Part shown: positions 25,510 to 33,928 of the stretch, piece by piece
Layout: every line of letters starts with the position of its first letter
How positions within the stretch are numbered: the stretch's first letter is position 1
Source: JAJYSO01 sp964579505
GTDB lineage: Bacteria > Bacteroidota > Bacteroidia > Flavobacteriales > Flavobacteriaceae
Reading direction: 5' to 3'
Length of the DNA stretch: 64,000 nucleotides
Assembly (NCBI GenBank): GCA_964579505.1
Contig: CAZOGC010000004.1
Coordinates: 150,026 to 214,025 of the forward strand
Notes under the pieces: model-generated
What the model saw: only the letters and a program-made list of their open reading frames with translations
Databases searched by the model: none
Told to the model about the DNA's origin: nothing
Made by a program: the position numbers and the translations under genes

Positions 25510-26775
25510 ATGAAAAAAGTAGATCCTTATGAAGCCGTTCGGATTAGAGAATTTAATGTTTATCTATGGGTTCGTACGTCATTAACTTTTGCATGGTCTA
25601 TGCAGTTTGCCGTTATTGAATGGGAAGTGTATAGCCTGACAAAAGATCCGCTCTCACTTGGTATAATAGGATTGATGGAGGTGGTTCCGGCAGTGTCTAT
25701 GGCACTGTTTGCCGGTCATATAGTTGACCAAAAAGAAAAACGAGGATTGCTCTTTAAGTGCATTGGCGCTTTTACGGTAATCAGCTTAGGGCTATTTTTA
25801 TTAACATGGCCGATGGTTGTGAGTGATTGGCCGCGTAAATATGTACTGTATGGAGTTTATTTTTTGGTGTTTATAGGCGGATTTGTCAGAGCTTTTATCG
25901 GTCCTACAGTTTTTTCGTTGTTGGCCTTGGTTGTTCCTAAAAAGGTATACCCTAACGCTGTGTCTTGGAACAGCACTTTTCAACAGATGGGAAGGGTATT
26001 AGGACCTGCCTTAGGTGGGTTAATGATATATTGGATTGGTGTGCATTGGTCTTTATGCATGGTTTTTGCTATTGCGTTATTAGCTTTAGGAGGGCTGATG
26101 CAAATTAAGCCTAAACCTATACTGAATACTAAAATAGGTGAACCTATTTTTACCAGTTTGCGCAACGGTCTCCGATTTGTGTTTAATACCAAAGTTATTT
26201 TAGGAGCCATTACACTAGATATGATTGCCGTTTTATTTGGTGGGGCTATTGCACTTGCTCCTATTTTTGCACAAGACATTTTACACGTAGGGTCGCTAGG
26301 CTATGGTTTTTTACGAGCAGCTCCGGCAGTAGGTTCATTTATAACCATGTTGCTTTCTACTCGTTTTCCATTAAATAAAAAAGCTGGTATAAAATTACTG
26401 GCCGCTATCTTTGGATTTGGGGTGTCTATTATAATTTTTGGCGTTTCTTCTTGGTTCTGGCTTTCGTTATTGGCGTTGTTTTTAAGTGGGGCTACCGATG
26501 GTATTTCTATGGTCATCCGACAAACTATTTTGCAGCTTAAAACACCCGATGATATGCGTGGGCGTGTGGCCTCTGTAAACGCTATTTTTACAGGTTCATC
26601 TAATGAGTTGGGCGCTTTTGAAAGCGGACTAACTGCCAAATGGATGGGGACTGTTGTAGCCGTGGTTTTTGGCGGAAGCATGACTTTAATTACGGTAATA
26701 GCCACCGGACTGGGTTTTCCTAAACTACGCAATCTAGATTTAGAAAAAGAGATAGCAGAAAATGAATTAGCTTAG
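25510..26775 (+). CDS. MFS transporter (MFS_3 type)
   Basis: A 421-residue inner-membrane transporter of the major facilitator superfamily with about 12 helices. The start KKVDPYEAVRIREFNVYLW and segments such as IGLMEVVPAVSMALFAG, RKYVLYGVYFLVFIGGFVRAF and NSTFQQMGRVLGPALGG fit the MFS_3/enterobactin-exporter-like group. LKTPDDMRGRVASVNAIF near residue 350 is its conserved cytoplasmic loop. Members export drugs or siderophores; the substrate here is unknown. It follows the M1 peptidase after a hairpin and may have its own promoter, though I see no clear -7 box. It shares a bidirectional terminator with the convergent HNH gene. Confidence 0.9.
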   Translation: MKKVDPYEAVRIREFNVYLWVRTSLTFAWSMQFAVIEWEVYSLTKDPLSLGIIGLMEVVPAVSMALFAGHIVDQKEKRGLLFKCIGAFTVISLGLFLLTWPMVVSDWPRKYVLYGVYFLVFIGGFVRAFIGPTVFSLLALVVPKKVYPNAVSWNSTFQQMGRVLGPALGGLMIYWIGVHWSLCMVFAIALLALGGLMQIKPKPILNTKIGEPIFTSLRNGLRFVFNTKVILGAITLDMIAVLFGGAIALAPIFAQDILHVGSLGYGFLRAAPAVGSFITMLLSTRFPLNKKAGIKLLAAIFGFGVSIIIFGVSSWFWLSLLALFLSGATDGISMVIRQTILQLKTPDDMRGRVASVNAIFTGSSNELGAFESGLTAKWMGTVVAVVFGGSMTLITVIATGLGFPKLRNLDLEKEIAENELA

Positions 26776-26779
26776 CCAA

Positions 26780-26810
26780 AAAAATACCAAAAAATTATTC
26801 CGGTATTTTT
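26780..26810. terminator. Bidirectional terminator between MFS and HNH genes
   Basis: AAAAATACC (26780-26788) pairs perfectly with GGTATTTTT (26802-26810) over 9 bp. The right arm lies inside the last codons of the minus-strand HNH gene. Confidence 0.75.
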
Positions 26811-27544
26811 ATATGAGCCCAATTTTCTCCACTTTTTATACGGTAAACCTGCATGTCTGAAATAGCAAACTGTTTGGCAATTCTCCGAACAGGACGACCG
26901 CGTTTTAACAACATTTTTATGTGCATTACCTGCGTTGAGGTGAGTTTGGTACCTTTTTTCCTTTTTCTGTATTTGTATGCGTATTTGCGCTCTTTTTTTT
27001 CGGCAATAACATACGGACTCTTGTTTTGATGTGCTCTGTTATCCTCAGGGGTCATCCATTTTAGGTTATCAACTCTGTTGTTGAGCTTGTTGTAGTCTAA
27101 ATGCCCTACCACCATGTTGGATTGCTCGGGTTCACCAATAAAATATTTTGCTACTAGTCTATGTACTAAGAGGGTGTGGTTTATGGTGCGTCTTCGCAAA
27201 TCGTTTTGCAGACGTTTGCTAAGCCGTTTTTTCTCGGTGTCAATGCGTTTCGTTATACGCTCAATTCGTGGGGGATAGGCTTTTTCTTTAATGAGCGTTT
27301 TTCGCTCATTAGACAAGTCCTTTATTGCTGCTTTTAATTCGTTGAAAACAGCTTCTTTTTCAGGTTCACGAGGTTTATACAATTTTAAACGAATAGTGCG
27401 ATATCCTTCCGTCATGGAACCTTTTAAGATGTTTCCGTTAGCTATTTTATTAAAAGAACGTACGCGTCCCAGGTTAGATACTTCATATCGACAGTCGTTT
27501 GTGAATTCAAAATCAAATTCAACATTTTTCCATATTTCTTCCAA
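26795..27544 (-). CDS. NUMOD4 / HNH endonuclease-like protein with C-terminal HTH
   Basis: A 249-residue protein with the modular layout of phage-type homing endonucleases. A NUMOD4 motif is at the N terminus (IWKNVEFDFEFTNDCRYEVS then NLGRVRSF). A basic coiled-coil insert follows at about 62-118. The HNH_3 core is at about 120-170 (LLVHRLVAKYFIG, VVGHLDYNKLNNRVDNLKW). The C terminus is a HTH that resembles an AP2/NUMOD DNA-binding module (LTSTQVMHIKMLLKRGRPVR ... ISDMQVYRIKSG). It reads from a TTG start at 27544, and no in-frame ATG lies upstream before a stop. It is free-standing: I see no intron or intein nearby. A DNA-binding nuclease role is inferred from the domains. Confidence 0.8.
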   Translation of the reverse strand: MEEIWKNVEFDFEFTNDCRYEVSNLGRVRSFNKIANGNILKGSMTEGYRTIRLKLYKPREPEKEAVFNELKAAIKDLSNERKTLIKEKAYPPRIERITKRIDTEKKRLSKRLQNDLRRRTINHTLLVHRLVAKYFIGEPEQSNMVVGHLDYNKLNNRVDNLKWMTPEDNRAHQNKSPYVIAEKKERKYAYKYRKRKKGTKLTSTQVMHIKMLLKRGRPVRRIAKQFAISDMQVYRIKSGENWAHIKIPE

Positions 27545-27602
27545 AAGAATGTAGTTTTATGTTTTAGATTGGTTGTTGGTCAGTTTTATAGTTTGTGGTT
27601 AG

Positions 27603-28508
27603 TTACCATTTAAATATTCTCCCGTCTTGTGCCAATTCCACCTGCTTAAAAATAGTCTGTGCTTCATCTCTAAAGGCTTCTAAATTTTTATATCGACTAG
27701 AGTAATGCCCTAAAATTAGTTTGCCAACAGTAGCCTCTTTTGCAATGGTTGCGGCCTGTTTGGCGGTAGAATGCTTGGTATAGGCGCACAAATCTAGATG
27801 TTCTTCTAAAAAAGTAGATTCGTGATAGAGCACATCAACCTTGTTTATTTGGGGCACTATGTCTGGCTTGTAAGCGGTATCGCTACAAAAAGCATAACGC
27901 TTGGGTGGCGGAGGATCTGCTGTTAGTTCTTTATTGGCAATTCGTCTCCCGTCGTCTAGAATAACGTCTTTTCCTTGCTTTATATTGTTGTAGAAAGCTA
28001 TATCAACCCCATATTTTTGTGCTACCTCAACGCGTAATTTTCTTGCCCCTTCTTTTTCTTTAAATAAATAACCGTTGGTGTATATACGATGAGTTAGTGG
28101 AATAGTTTCTACACTTACCTTATCGTCTTCATAAACAAGTTGGGGAGATGGGGAGTCTAATTCGTGAAAATGTAGCGGGAAGGTGGTCCAAGATTTAGTG
28201 AGTTTTAACTGCATGGTGATGAGCTGTTTGATTCCTTTAGGGCCGTATATGTGAAGTTCTTTTTCACGGTGTAGCAACCCCATAGAAGCAATAAATCCGA
28301 TTAATCCAAATACATGATCACCGTGTAGATGAGAAATAAAAATGTGTTTTATGCGAGAAAACTTAATACTGCACTTGCGTAATTGGCGTTGGGTGCCTTC
28401 CCCACAATCTATTAAGAAAGATTGGTTTTTAATTTCTAAAACCTGTGCAGTGGTGTGTACTTTAGCGCGTGGAGTGGCAGAATAACAGCCAAGAATAGTG
28501 AGCTTCAT
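27603..28508 (-). CDS. rnz: Ribonuclease Z
   Basis: A 301-residue metallo-beta-lactamase-fold endoribonuclease that matures tRNA 3' ends, removing trailers from transcripts that lack encoded CCA. All tRNA genes in this window lack CCA, which fits. The zinc-binding HLHGDH is at residues 60-65, with GEGTQRQLRK upstream, the flexible exosite arm near 150-180, and FCSDTAY and a late LGHYSSRY carrying the remaining ligands. The length is normal. It is the last gene of the pyrR-pyrB-unknown-rnz operon, 11 nt after the preceding gene. Confidence 0.96.
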   Translation of the reverse strand: MKLTILGCYSATPRAKVHTTAQVLEIKNQSFLIDCGEGTQRQLRKCSIKFSRIKHIFISHLHGDHVFGLIGFIASMGLLHREKELHIYGPKGIKQLITMQLKLTKSWTTFPLHFHELDSPSPQLVYEDDKVSVETIPLTHRIYTNGYLFKEKEGARKLRVEVAQKYGVDIAFYNNIKQGKDVILDDGRRIANKELTADPPPPKRYAFCSDTAYKPDIVPQINKVDVLYHESTFLEEHLDLCAYTKHSTAKQAATIAKEATVGKLILGHYSSRYKNLEAFRDEAQTIFKQVELAQDGRIFKW

Positions 28509-28519
28509 TTGTTGGTTCT

Positions 28520-28855
28520 TTATTCAAAGAGCCCAAAATCACGTTCAAGGTCTTCCATGGCAATAAAGTCAATAGCTTCACGAATAGAGGGAACAATCAC
28601 CAGTTCTTCCGGCACATCATCTATTGATAGGGTATCATTTACCAAAATAAAAGACTTTTGTTGACGATGCCGGTTAGAGAGGGTCACAAAAGAAAGAAGG
28701 TCTTGTGGTCCCAAAGATTCATAGCTAAGCAAATCAACAATGATGTTTTGACCTTTTACTTGATCATAAGCGTGCGTTAATGCCTCAGAAAAAGTAGAAA
28801 CGTCGTTTTGGTCTTCGTCTATTATATAATAATTCTCTTCTTTAGTTATTTTCAT
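28520..28855 (-). CDS. Small STAS-like protein between pyrB and rnz
   Basis: A 111-residue acidic protein. An alternating strand/helix pattern suggests a STAS or anti-sigma-antagonist-like fold: YYIIDED, then a helix, QNIIVDLLSYESLGPQDLLS, KSFILVNDTL, PEELVIVPSIREAIDFIAME. The Ser in LSYESLG sits roughly where STAS proteins are phosphorylated, but this is by eye only. It overlaps the end of pyrB by 14 nt, and rnz follows 11 nt later, so all three are translated from one mRNA. I do not know a characterised member. Confidence 0.75.
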   Translation of the reverse strand: MKITKEENYYIIDEDQNDVSTFSEALTHAYDQVKGQNIIVDLLSYESLGPQDLLSFVTLSNRHRQQKSFILVNDTLSIDDVPEELVIVPSIREAIDFIAMEDLERDFGLFE

Positions 28856-29783
28856 AGGGCTTAGATTTTTGTGCTAACAAATACAAAATAGCCATACGTA
28901 TAGCCACTCCGTTTTCTACCTGATTAAGAATAATGGCGTGTTTAGAATCAGCCACATCACTGGTTAGTTCTACACCACGATTAATAGGCCCGGGGTGCAT
29001 AATAACAATTTCTTTTGAAAGAGAGTTGAGTCGCTTTTTGTCGAGCCCGTATTGTAGTACATATTCGCGTGTGGTAGGAAAATAACTAGTATCCATACGT
29101 TCGCGTTGAATGCGAAGCATGTTGGCTACATCACACCACTCAAGTGCTTTCTGTAAATTGGTTTCTACTTGAACGCCTAAACTTTCTATATAATGTGGAA
29201 TTAAGGTTTTAGGGCCACACACTTTTACCTCGGCTCCTTGTAGTTGTAGTGCAAAAATATTGCTCAGCGCTACCCGGCTGTGAGTAATATCACCTACAAT
29301 GACCACTTTTTTACCCTTTACACTTCCCAAACGTTCACGAATAGAATAAGAATCTAGCAAGGCTTGGCTGGGATGCTCGTGGGTTCCATCTCCGGCATTG
29401 ACAATACAAGCATTTATGTTTTTAGATAGAAAAACACCGGCTCCGGGGTTGGGATGCCGCATAACTACCATATCTACTTTCATAGACAGGATATTATTTA
29501 CGGTATCTATCAAAGTTTCTCCTTTTTTAACAGAAGAAGCAGCAGCAGAAAAGTTAACCACATCCGCACTTAGCCGTTTTTCGGCTAGCTCAAAAGAGAG
29601 GCGAGTACGGGTGCTGTTTTCAAAAAATAGATTGGCAATGGTAATATCTCGTAGTGAAGGAACTTTTCTAATGGGTCGATTAATAACTTCTTTAAAATGA
29701 TCGGCTGTTTCAAAAATAAGGTCGATATCATTTTTGGTGATGTATTTTATCCCTAATAAATGATTTACACTTAGCTCACTCAT
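28842..29783 (-). CDS. pyrB: Aspartate carbamoyltransferase catalytic subunit
   Basis: PyrB condenses carbamoyl phosphate and aspartate in de novo pyrimidine synthesis. The carbamoyl-phosphate loop STRTR is at residues 57-61 in FFENSTRTRLSFELAEKRL. HPSQALLDSYSIRE near 137 and the aspartate-binding MRIQRERM and HPGPINRGVEL (near 265) are all present. The 313 residues match the family. Four bases separate pyrB from pyrR, and the stop overlaps the next gene by 14 nt. No regulatory subunit (pyrI) is in the window. Confidence 0.97.
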   Translation of the reverse strand: MSELSVNHLLGIKYITKNDIDLIFETADHFKEVINRPIRKVPSLRDITIANLFFENSTRTRLSFELAEKRLSADVVNFSAAASSVKKGETLIDTVNNILSMKVDMVVMRHPNPGAGVFLSKNINACIVNAGDGTHEHPSQALLDSYSIRERLGSVKGKKVVIVGDITHSRVALSNIFALQLQGAEVKVCGPKTLIPHYIESLGVQVETNLQKALEWCDVANMLRIQRERMDTSYFPTTREYVLQYGLDKKRLNSLSKEIVIMHPGPINRGVELTSDVADSKHAIILNQVENGVAIRMAILYLLAQKSKPYENN

Positions 29784-29788
29784 ATATA

Positions 29789-30328
29789 CTATTTACTAAC
29801 AAGATAAACACAGTCTTCCCCGGCGTTTTCTTGCCAATTTACTTTTACTTTTTCTGTATTGATAGCATCTACCTTGTGGCCGTAATAATCGGGACGAATA
29901 GGAAGATGCCTGCTAAATCGTCGGTCTACCAAGGTGAGTAATTCTATTTTTTGCGGTCTACCAAAAGATTGAATAGCCGTTAGGGCAGCATTAATACTTC
30001 TGCCGGTATAAAGCACATCATCTATAAAAACAACACGTTTGTTTTCAACCAAAAAATCTATTTGTGTGGTGTTGGCCTGAAGATGTTTTTCGTTTCGTCT
30101 AAAATCATCTCTAAAAAAAGTGATGTCTAATTTTCCGGTTTTTAATTTGGTAATGCCGTATTCTTCTTGTAAAATTTTTTCAAGTCGCTGAGCTACGAAA
30201 ATACCGCGCGGTTGAATGCCAATTAAAGCGCTTTCAGAAAAATCATCATGGTTTTCAATAAGTTGACAGGTAAGTCTGTGCAGGGTGATGTCTATTTCCT
30301 GAGCATTGAGTAAAACTTTTTTAGGCAT
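29789..30328 (-). CDS. pyrR: PyrR bifunctional regulator / uracil phosphoribosyltransferase
   Basis: A 179-residue PyrR, a type I phosphoribosyltransferase. It has the PRPP loop VVFIDDVLYTGRSINAAL, the RGIFVAQRL motif and the GKLDITFFRDD stretch typical of PyrR. I chose the ATG at 30328 (MPKKVLLNAQEI), not the one 9 codons upstream. The upstream codons overlap the -7 box at 30353-30360, and homologues start here. It heads an operon with pyrB, a STAS-like gene and rnz. With a leader of about 20 nt there is no room for the PyrR-binding attenuators known from Bacillus, so its role here may be mainly uracil salvage. Confidence 0.93.
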   Translation of the reverse strand: MPKKVLLNAQEIDITLHRLTCQLIENHDDFSESALIGIQPRGIFVAQRLEKILQEEYGITKLKTGKLDITFFRDDFRRNEKHLQANTTQIDFLVENKRVVFIDDVLYTGRSINAALTAIQSFGRPQKIELLTLVDRRFSRHLPIRPDYYGHKVDAINTEKVKVNWQENAGEDCVYLVSK

Positions 30329-30352
30329 AGTTTCAGCTTCTTTCATCGGAAA

Positions 30353-30360
30353 CAAAAGTA
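30353..30360 (-). promoter_or_regulatory. -7 promoter element for the pyrR operon
   Basis: The minus-strand reading is TACTTTTG, a perfect TAnnTTTG match 25 nt before the pyrR start at 30328. It decides the start codon, since the longer frame would begin inside the box. Confidence 0.65.
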
Positions 30361-30528
30361 ATAAAATAATTGACAGGAATTTTTAGAATAACTAGAAATT
30401 AATTGCCGTTTGCAATTTGATTGAGTGAACCTATTCTGGGTAGAATAATTTATTGATTTGTAATAGGATAAAACTGTTTTTTAACAATTTGTTATTTAGA
30501 CTTGTGTGGTCAGTTTAATGGGGTGGTT

Positions 30529-30536
30529 TATTTTTG
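30529..30536 (+). promoter_or_regulatory. -7 promoter element for the DUF454 gene
   Basis: TATTTTTG stands 17 nt before the ATG at 30553 and downstream of the alternative TTG start at 30502, which is thereby excluded. Confidence 0.6.
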
Positions 30537-30552
30537 CGTCAAAATTCGTAGC

Positions 30553-30936
30553 ATGCGTTATTTATGGATGGGTTTAGGTTTCCTCTTTTTTGGATTGGGC
30601 GTTTTGGGTGTCTTTGTCCCACTTTTGCCTGCCACTCCCTTCTTTTTGTTAACGGTGTGGTGCTTTTCTAAAAGTTCAGAAAAGTTTAGTAGATGGTTTA
30701 AAAACACTAAATTTCACAGAGATTATATAGAGAGTTTTCGTCCGGGAAACCCGGTGTTACTGCGTAAAAAAATAGAAATTCTAGTATCTATATTAATCGC
30801 TCTCTCGTTTAGTTTTTACTTTACAGAGAACGTGTATTTACGACTATTACTCGTTTCTGTTTTTGTAGGTAATTTGCTTTATTTTACCTTTTTTGTGAAG
30901 ACCAAAAAGCCGGAAAAGAGAAATAAAAAGCGGTAA
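30553..30936 (+). CDS. DUF454 (YbaN-like) inner-membrane protein
   Basis: A 127-residue membrane protein of the DUF454/YbaN family. The signature is GLGFLFFGLGVLGVFVPLLP followed by ATPFFLLTVWCFSKSS at the N terminus, then a cytoplasmic loop FKNTKFHRDYIESF and a second pair of helices (about 75-115). The tail is basic. The family has no established function. The ATG at 30553 fits both the family N terminus and the promoter. It is divergent from the pyrR operon and ends 3 nt from the convergent ferredoxin gene. Confidence 0.85.
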   Translation: MRYLWMGLGFLFFGLGVLGVFVPLLPATPFFLLTVWCFSKSSEKFSRWFKNTKFHRDYIESFRPGNPVLLRKKIEILVSILIALSFSFYFTENVYLRLLLVSVFVGNLLYFTFFVKTKKPEKRNKKR

Positions 30937-30939
30937 GTT

Positions 30940-31263
30940 TTAAGATTCAGGAGCTAATCGAACTATTAGGCCCTCTAAATCTTTAGTGATAGGAATTTGG
31001 CAGCCCAACCGGCTGTTGTCTTCTACATAAAAAGCCTCGTAGAGCATGGCCTCTTCAGCTTCTTGTTTTTCGGGCAGAGGGGTGTCAGATTCTACATAAA
31101 CTTGGCAAGAAGCGCACATGGCCATTCCGCCGCATGTGCCAGCCACCGGTAGCTCAAAAGCTTTGCATACCTCCATAAGGCTCATGTTCATGTCCGTGGG
31201 AGCCTGCAGATGATGCGCTTCCTCGTTACGGTCTATCACCGTAATGCTTACCTCATTGTCCAT
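30940..31263 (-). CDS. 2Fe-2S ferredoxin
   Basis: A 107-residue ferredoxin of the adrenodoxin/bacterial Isc-Fdx type. The cluster ligands are in AGTCGGMAMCASCQVYV (three Cys, spaced C-x5-C-x2-C) and the fourth Cys in SRLGCQIPI about 35 residues on. I use the ATG at 31263 because the 11-codon longer frame would begin inside the -7 box (31294-31301). It lies downstream of the ferredoxin-NADP reductase gene with its own promoter. Together they could form an NADPH-to-ferredoxin electron chain serving iron-sulfur cluster assembly, in line with the nearby nifU-C and mrp genes. Confidence 0.92.
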   Translation of the reverse strand: MDNEVSITVIDRNEEAHHLQAPTDMNMSLMEVCKAFELPVAGTCGGMAMCASCQVYVESDTPLPEKQEAEEAMLYEAFYVEDNSRLGCQIPITKDLEGLIVRLAPES

Positions 31264-31293
31264 AACTAATATACTTTGGTATATAGGAGGCAA

Positions 31294-31301
31294 CAAATTT
31301 A
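31294..31301 (-). promoter_or_regulatory. -7 promoter element for the ferredoxin gene
   Basis: The minus-strand reading is TAAATTTG, a perfect TAnnTTTG match 31 nt before the chosen start at 31263. Confidence 0.6.
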
Positions 31302-31369
31302 CGGAAGTAAGTGCAGATTAGGCATAAAATGAGGTGTAATTCTAATTTTATGCGCTACTATTTTTTAAA

Positions 31370-32431
31370 TTAATCAATAGCTTTTACCACGGCTTTGGGT
31401 GCCTCTTTTCGACTGCCGTCAAATCCGGTTATTCCACCTACGGTAGTATATTTTAATACGTATTTCTTATCGGGATAAATGCGGTTATAAGCACTTTGGC
31501 ACATCATGGTGGCTTCGTGAAAACCACAGAGAATAAGTTTTAACTTACCGGGGTAGGTGTTTACATCGCCAATGGCATATACTCCGGGTATATTGGTTTG
31601 GTAGTCGTTGGCGTGATCTACTTTAATTGCATTTTTTTCGATTTCTAACCCCCAGTTGGCTAGTGGGCCCAATTTTGGTGAAAGTCCGAAGAGCGGAATA
31701 AAATGATCTACGGTTAGCTCAAATTCCTCTTTTTCTTCCCCCTTTTTACGAATAAGCACAGATTTAAGTACTCCATTTCCGTTAAGTTGCCCAATTTCTG
31801 CCGGTGTAATAAGATTTATTTTTCCGGCATCTTTGAGTCTTTTTACTTTTTCAACAGAGTCTAAGGCGCCTCTAAACTCTTTTCGTCTGTGTACCAGCGT
31901 TAGTTCGGCAGCAATGTCTGCCAACTCTATACTCCAGTCTAAGGCAGAATCACCCCCGCCGGCCAAGATGACTTTTTTTCCTCTAAAATCTTCCGGTTCA
32001 CGAATCATATACGAAACGCCTTTTCCTTCAAACCGATCTAAATCGGGCAACGGTGGTTTACGTGGTTCAAAACTACCCAACCCACCGGCAATGGCTACCA
32101 CTTTGGCATGGTGTTTTGTGCCTTCGTTAGTAGTTACAATAAAGCTGCCATCTTCACATTTTTCGAGCGTTTCTGCGCGTTCACCTAGGGTAAATCCGGG
32201 CTGAAAAGGTCGAATTTGTTCCATCAAGTTATCGACTAATTCTTTGGCACCTACTTCCGGATATCCGGGAATATCGTAAATAGGTTTTTTAGGATATATT
32301 TCTACCAATTGTCCTCCGGGTTCCGGTAGGGCATCAATAAGATGACATTTTAATTTTAATAGACCTGCTTCAAAAACGGTAAACAAACCTGTAGGACCGG
32401 CACCGATTATTAAGATGTCTGTTTCAATCAT
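31370..32431 (-). CDS. Ferredoxin--NADP(+) reductase (thioredoxin-reductase-like)
   Basis: A 353-residue flavoprotein of the thioredoxin-reductase-like ferredoxin/flavodoxin-NADP reductase type. The FAD-binding DILIIGAGPTGLF is at the N terminus. GGQLVEIYPKKPIYDIPGYP follows. The NADPH-binding KVILAGGGDSALDW is near residue 157, and the C-terminal FAD motif is YAIGDVNTYPG. The CxxC redox pair of thioredoxin reductases is missing, which separates it from TrxB. I chose the ATG at 32431, not the TTG eight codons upstream. It follows the nifU-C gene by 47 nt and probably donates electrons to the ferredoxin encoded next. Confidence 0.92.
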   Translation of the reverse strand: MIETDILIIGAGPTGLFTVFEAGLLKLKCHLIDALPEPGGQLVEIYPKKPIYDIPGYPEVGAKELVDNLMEQIRPFQPGFTLGERAETLEKCEDGSFIVTTNEGTKHHAKVVAIAGGLGSFEPRKPPLPDLDRFEGKGVSYMIREPEDFRGKKVILAGGGDSALDWSIELADIAAELTLVHRRKEFRGALDSVEKVKRLKDAGKINLITPAEIGQLNGNGVLKSVLIRKKGEEKEEFELTVDHFIPLFGLSPKLGPLANWGLEIEKNAIKVDHANDYQTNIPGVYAIGDVNTYPGKLKLILCGFHEATMMCQSAYNRIYPDKKYVLKYTTVGGITGFDGSRKEAPKAVVKAID

Positions 32432-32478
32432 TACTTCGTGTATTTCCTTTTGCAATTTTTGGGTTTTGCAAATTGCTC

Positions 32479-32730
32479 TTATTGTTCTACATTAATGACT
32501 TTTTGAATCTGTGGGGCATATTTTTTAATGGTCATTTCTACCCCTGTTTTTAACGTCATGTGGTTTACAGAGCAGGCTACACAGGCGCCTTCTAGCTGTA
32601 CTTTTACAAGGTTTTCTTTTTCGTCAATGTCTAATAGTGAGATATCGCCACCATCGCTTTGCAGAAAAGGGCGAATTTCATCTAATGCTTTTTGCACATT
32701 TGCTTTTAATTCTTGATTTATAGTTTCCAT
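32479..32730 (-). CDS. NifU C-terminal-domain iron-sulfur scaffold protein
   Basis: An 83-residue protein made only of the NifU C-terminal (Nfu) domain. It has LDEIRPFLQSDGGDISLLDI at the N terminus and the CVACSV CxxC pair that binds a transferable 4Fe-4S cluster, then MTLKTGVEMTIKKYAP. Such proteins carry clusters from the assembly machinery to target enzymes. It starts 12 nt after the mrp stop and is certainly in one operon with it. The cluster users in this window include the ferredoxin and serine dehydratase. Confidence 0.95.
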   Translation of the reverse strand: METINQELKANVQKALDEIRPFLQSDGGDISLLDIDEKENLVKVQLEGACVACSVNHMTLKTGVEMTIKKYAPQIQKVINVEQ

Positions 32731-32742
32731 AATTCTACTTTT

Positions 32743-33873
32743 TTAGACGGCACTGCAGCCGGCCATGGTGGTAATTTCAATAGACTCGGTAGGAGGAAGG
32801 TGTTTGTTTCGGCTCACGGTTTCACGAACAATATTACGACTAATTTCTGTAAAGGCATTAGCCACCGGAGTATCATTCTGAAGTGCAGCCGGATGGCCTA
32901 CATCCCCAGACTCGCGTATGCTTTGTACGAGTGGAATTTCGCCTAAGAAGGGGACTTCCAAATCTTCTGCCAAAAATTTGGCTCCTTTTTCTCCAAAGAT
33001 ATAATATTTATTGTTGGGAAGCTCAGTAGGGGTGAAATAGGCCATGTTTTCAATAAAGCCTAAAACAGGTACGTTAATGCTTTTTTGTTTAAACATTCCT
33101 ACGGCTCTTATAGCGTCTCCTAAAGCCACTTTTTGTGGGGTGCTTACTACTACGGCTCCGGTAATGGGTACGGCCTGCATAATAGATAAGTGAATATCTC
33201 CGGTGCCCGGAGGCAAATCAATAACCAAGAAATCTAGTTCGCCCCAAGCCGCATCAAAAATCATTTGGTTGAGGGCCTTTGCCGCCATAGGTCCTCTCCA
33301 TACAACCGCTTGGTCAGGTTCGGTAAAAAAGCCTATTGACAAAATTTTCACACCGTAGCTTTCAATAGGTTTCATCTTAGCTTTTCCATCAACTTCTACA
33401 GAAAGTGGGCGTTCGCGCTCTACATCAAACATAGTAGTTTGTGAAGGGCCGTAAATATCAGCGTCAAGAAGCCCTACTTTAAATCCAAATTTTTGAAGAC
33501 TGATGGCTAAATTGGCCGCAACAGTAGATTTGCCTACCCCTCCTTTTCCGGAGGCCACGGCCACAATATTTTTAATTCCCTTTATAGGTTTGCCCTTAAT
33601 CTCGGCCAGCGTGCCCTGGCTGGGAGCGTTTACGGTTATGTTTACTTTTACTTTTGCTTTGCGGTAAACGTGTTCGTGTATGGCCTTCATAACGTCTACT
33701 TCTGCACGCTTTTTGATGTGCATAGAAGGCTTTTTTAGCTCAAGGTCGACTACAACTTCGTCTCCGAAAATATTAATATTTTTTACTGCACCACTTGCTA
33801 CCATATCCTCACCTTCACCGGCAATAGTAATGGTTTCAAGAGATTTGAGTATGTCTTTTTTGTTTAAATCCAT
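32743..33873 (-). CDS. mrp: Mrp/ApbC-type iron-sulfur carrier P-loop ATPase
   Basis: A 376-residue Mrp protein. An N-terminal MIP18/DUF59 domain (residues about 1-80) leads to the deviant Walker A SGKGGVGKST ending at residue 117. The ATPase domain has DADIYGPSQTTMFD, DFLVIDLPPGTGDIHLS and a late GFIENMAYF. In many Mrp proteins the last motif carries a CxxC; here no Cys pair is seen there, and a lone Cys occurs near the end (MAGCSAV). It transfers 4Fe-4S clusters to target proteins. It heads an operon with nifU-C and the ferredoxin reductase, with a -7 box at 33921-33928. Confidence 0.93.
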   Translation of the reverse strand: MDLNKKDILKSLETITIAGEGEDMVASGAVKNINIFGDEVVVDLELKKPSMHIKKRAEVDVMKAIHEHVYRKAKVKVNITVNAPSQGTLAEIKGKPIKGIKNIVAVASGKGGVGKSTVAANLAISLQKFGFKVGLLDADIYGPSQTTMFDVERERPLSVEVDGKAKMKPIESYGVKILSIGFFTEPDQAVVWRGPMAAKALNQMIFDAAWGELDFLVIDLPPGTGDIHLSIMQAVPITGAVVVSTPQKVALGDAIRAVGMFKQKSINVPVLGFIENMAYFTPTELPNNKYYIFGEKGAKFLAEDLEVPFLGEIPLVQSIRESGDVGHPAALQNDTPVANAFTEISRNIVRETVSRNKHLPPTESIEITTMAGCSAV

Positions 33874-33920
33874 AGCGTTAAATGCATTTTTGCTATCTTA
33901 CTTAGAATTATTCTAAAATA

Positions 33921-33928
33921 CAAATATA
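33921..33928 (-). promoter_or_regulatory. -7 promoter element for the mrp operon
   Basis: The minus-strand reading is TATATTTG, a perfect match 47 nt before the mrp start. Confidence 0.6.

Noticed and set aside
25980..26732. Long open frames antisense to the MFS transporter
   Set aside because: They are shadows of the hydrophobic coding sequence on the plus strand, with low-complexity translations and no promoter.
30329..30552. PyrR-binding attenuator before pyrR
   Set aside because: The predicted leader is about 20 nt, too short for the terminator/anti-terminator structure.
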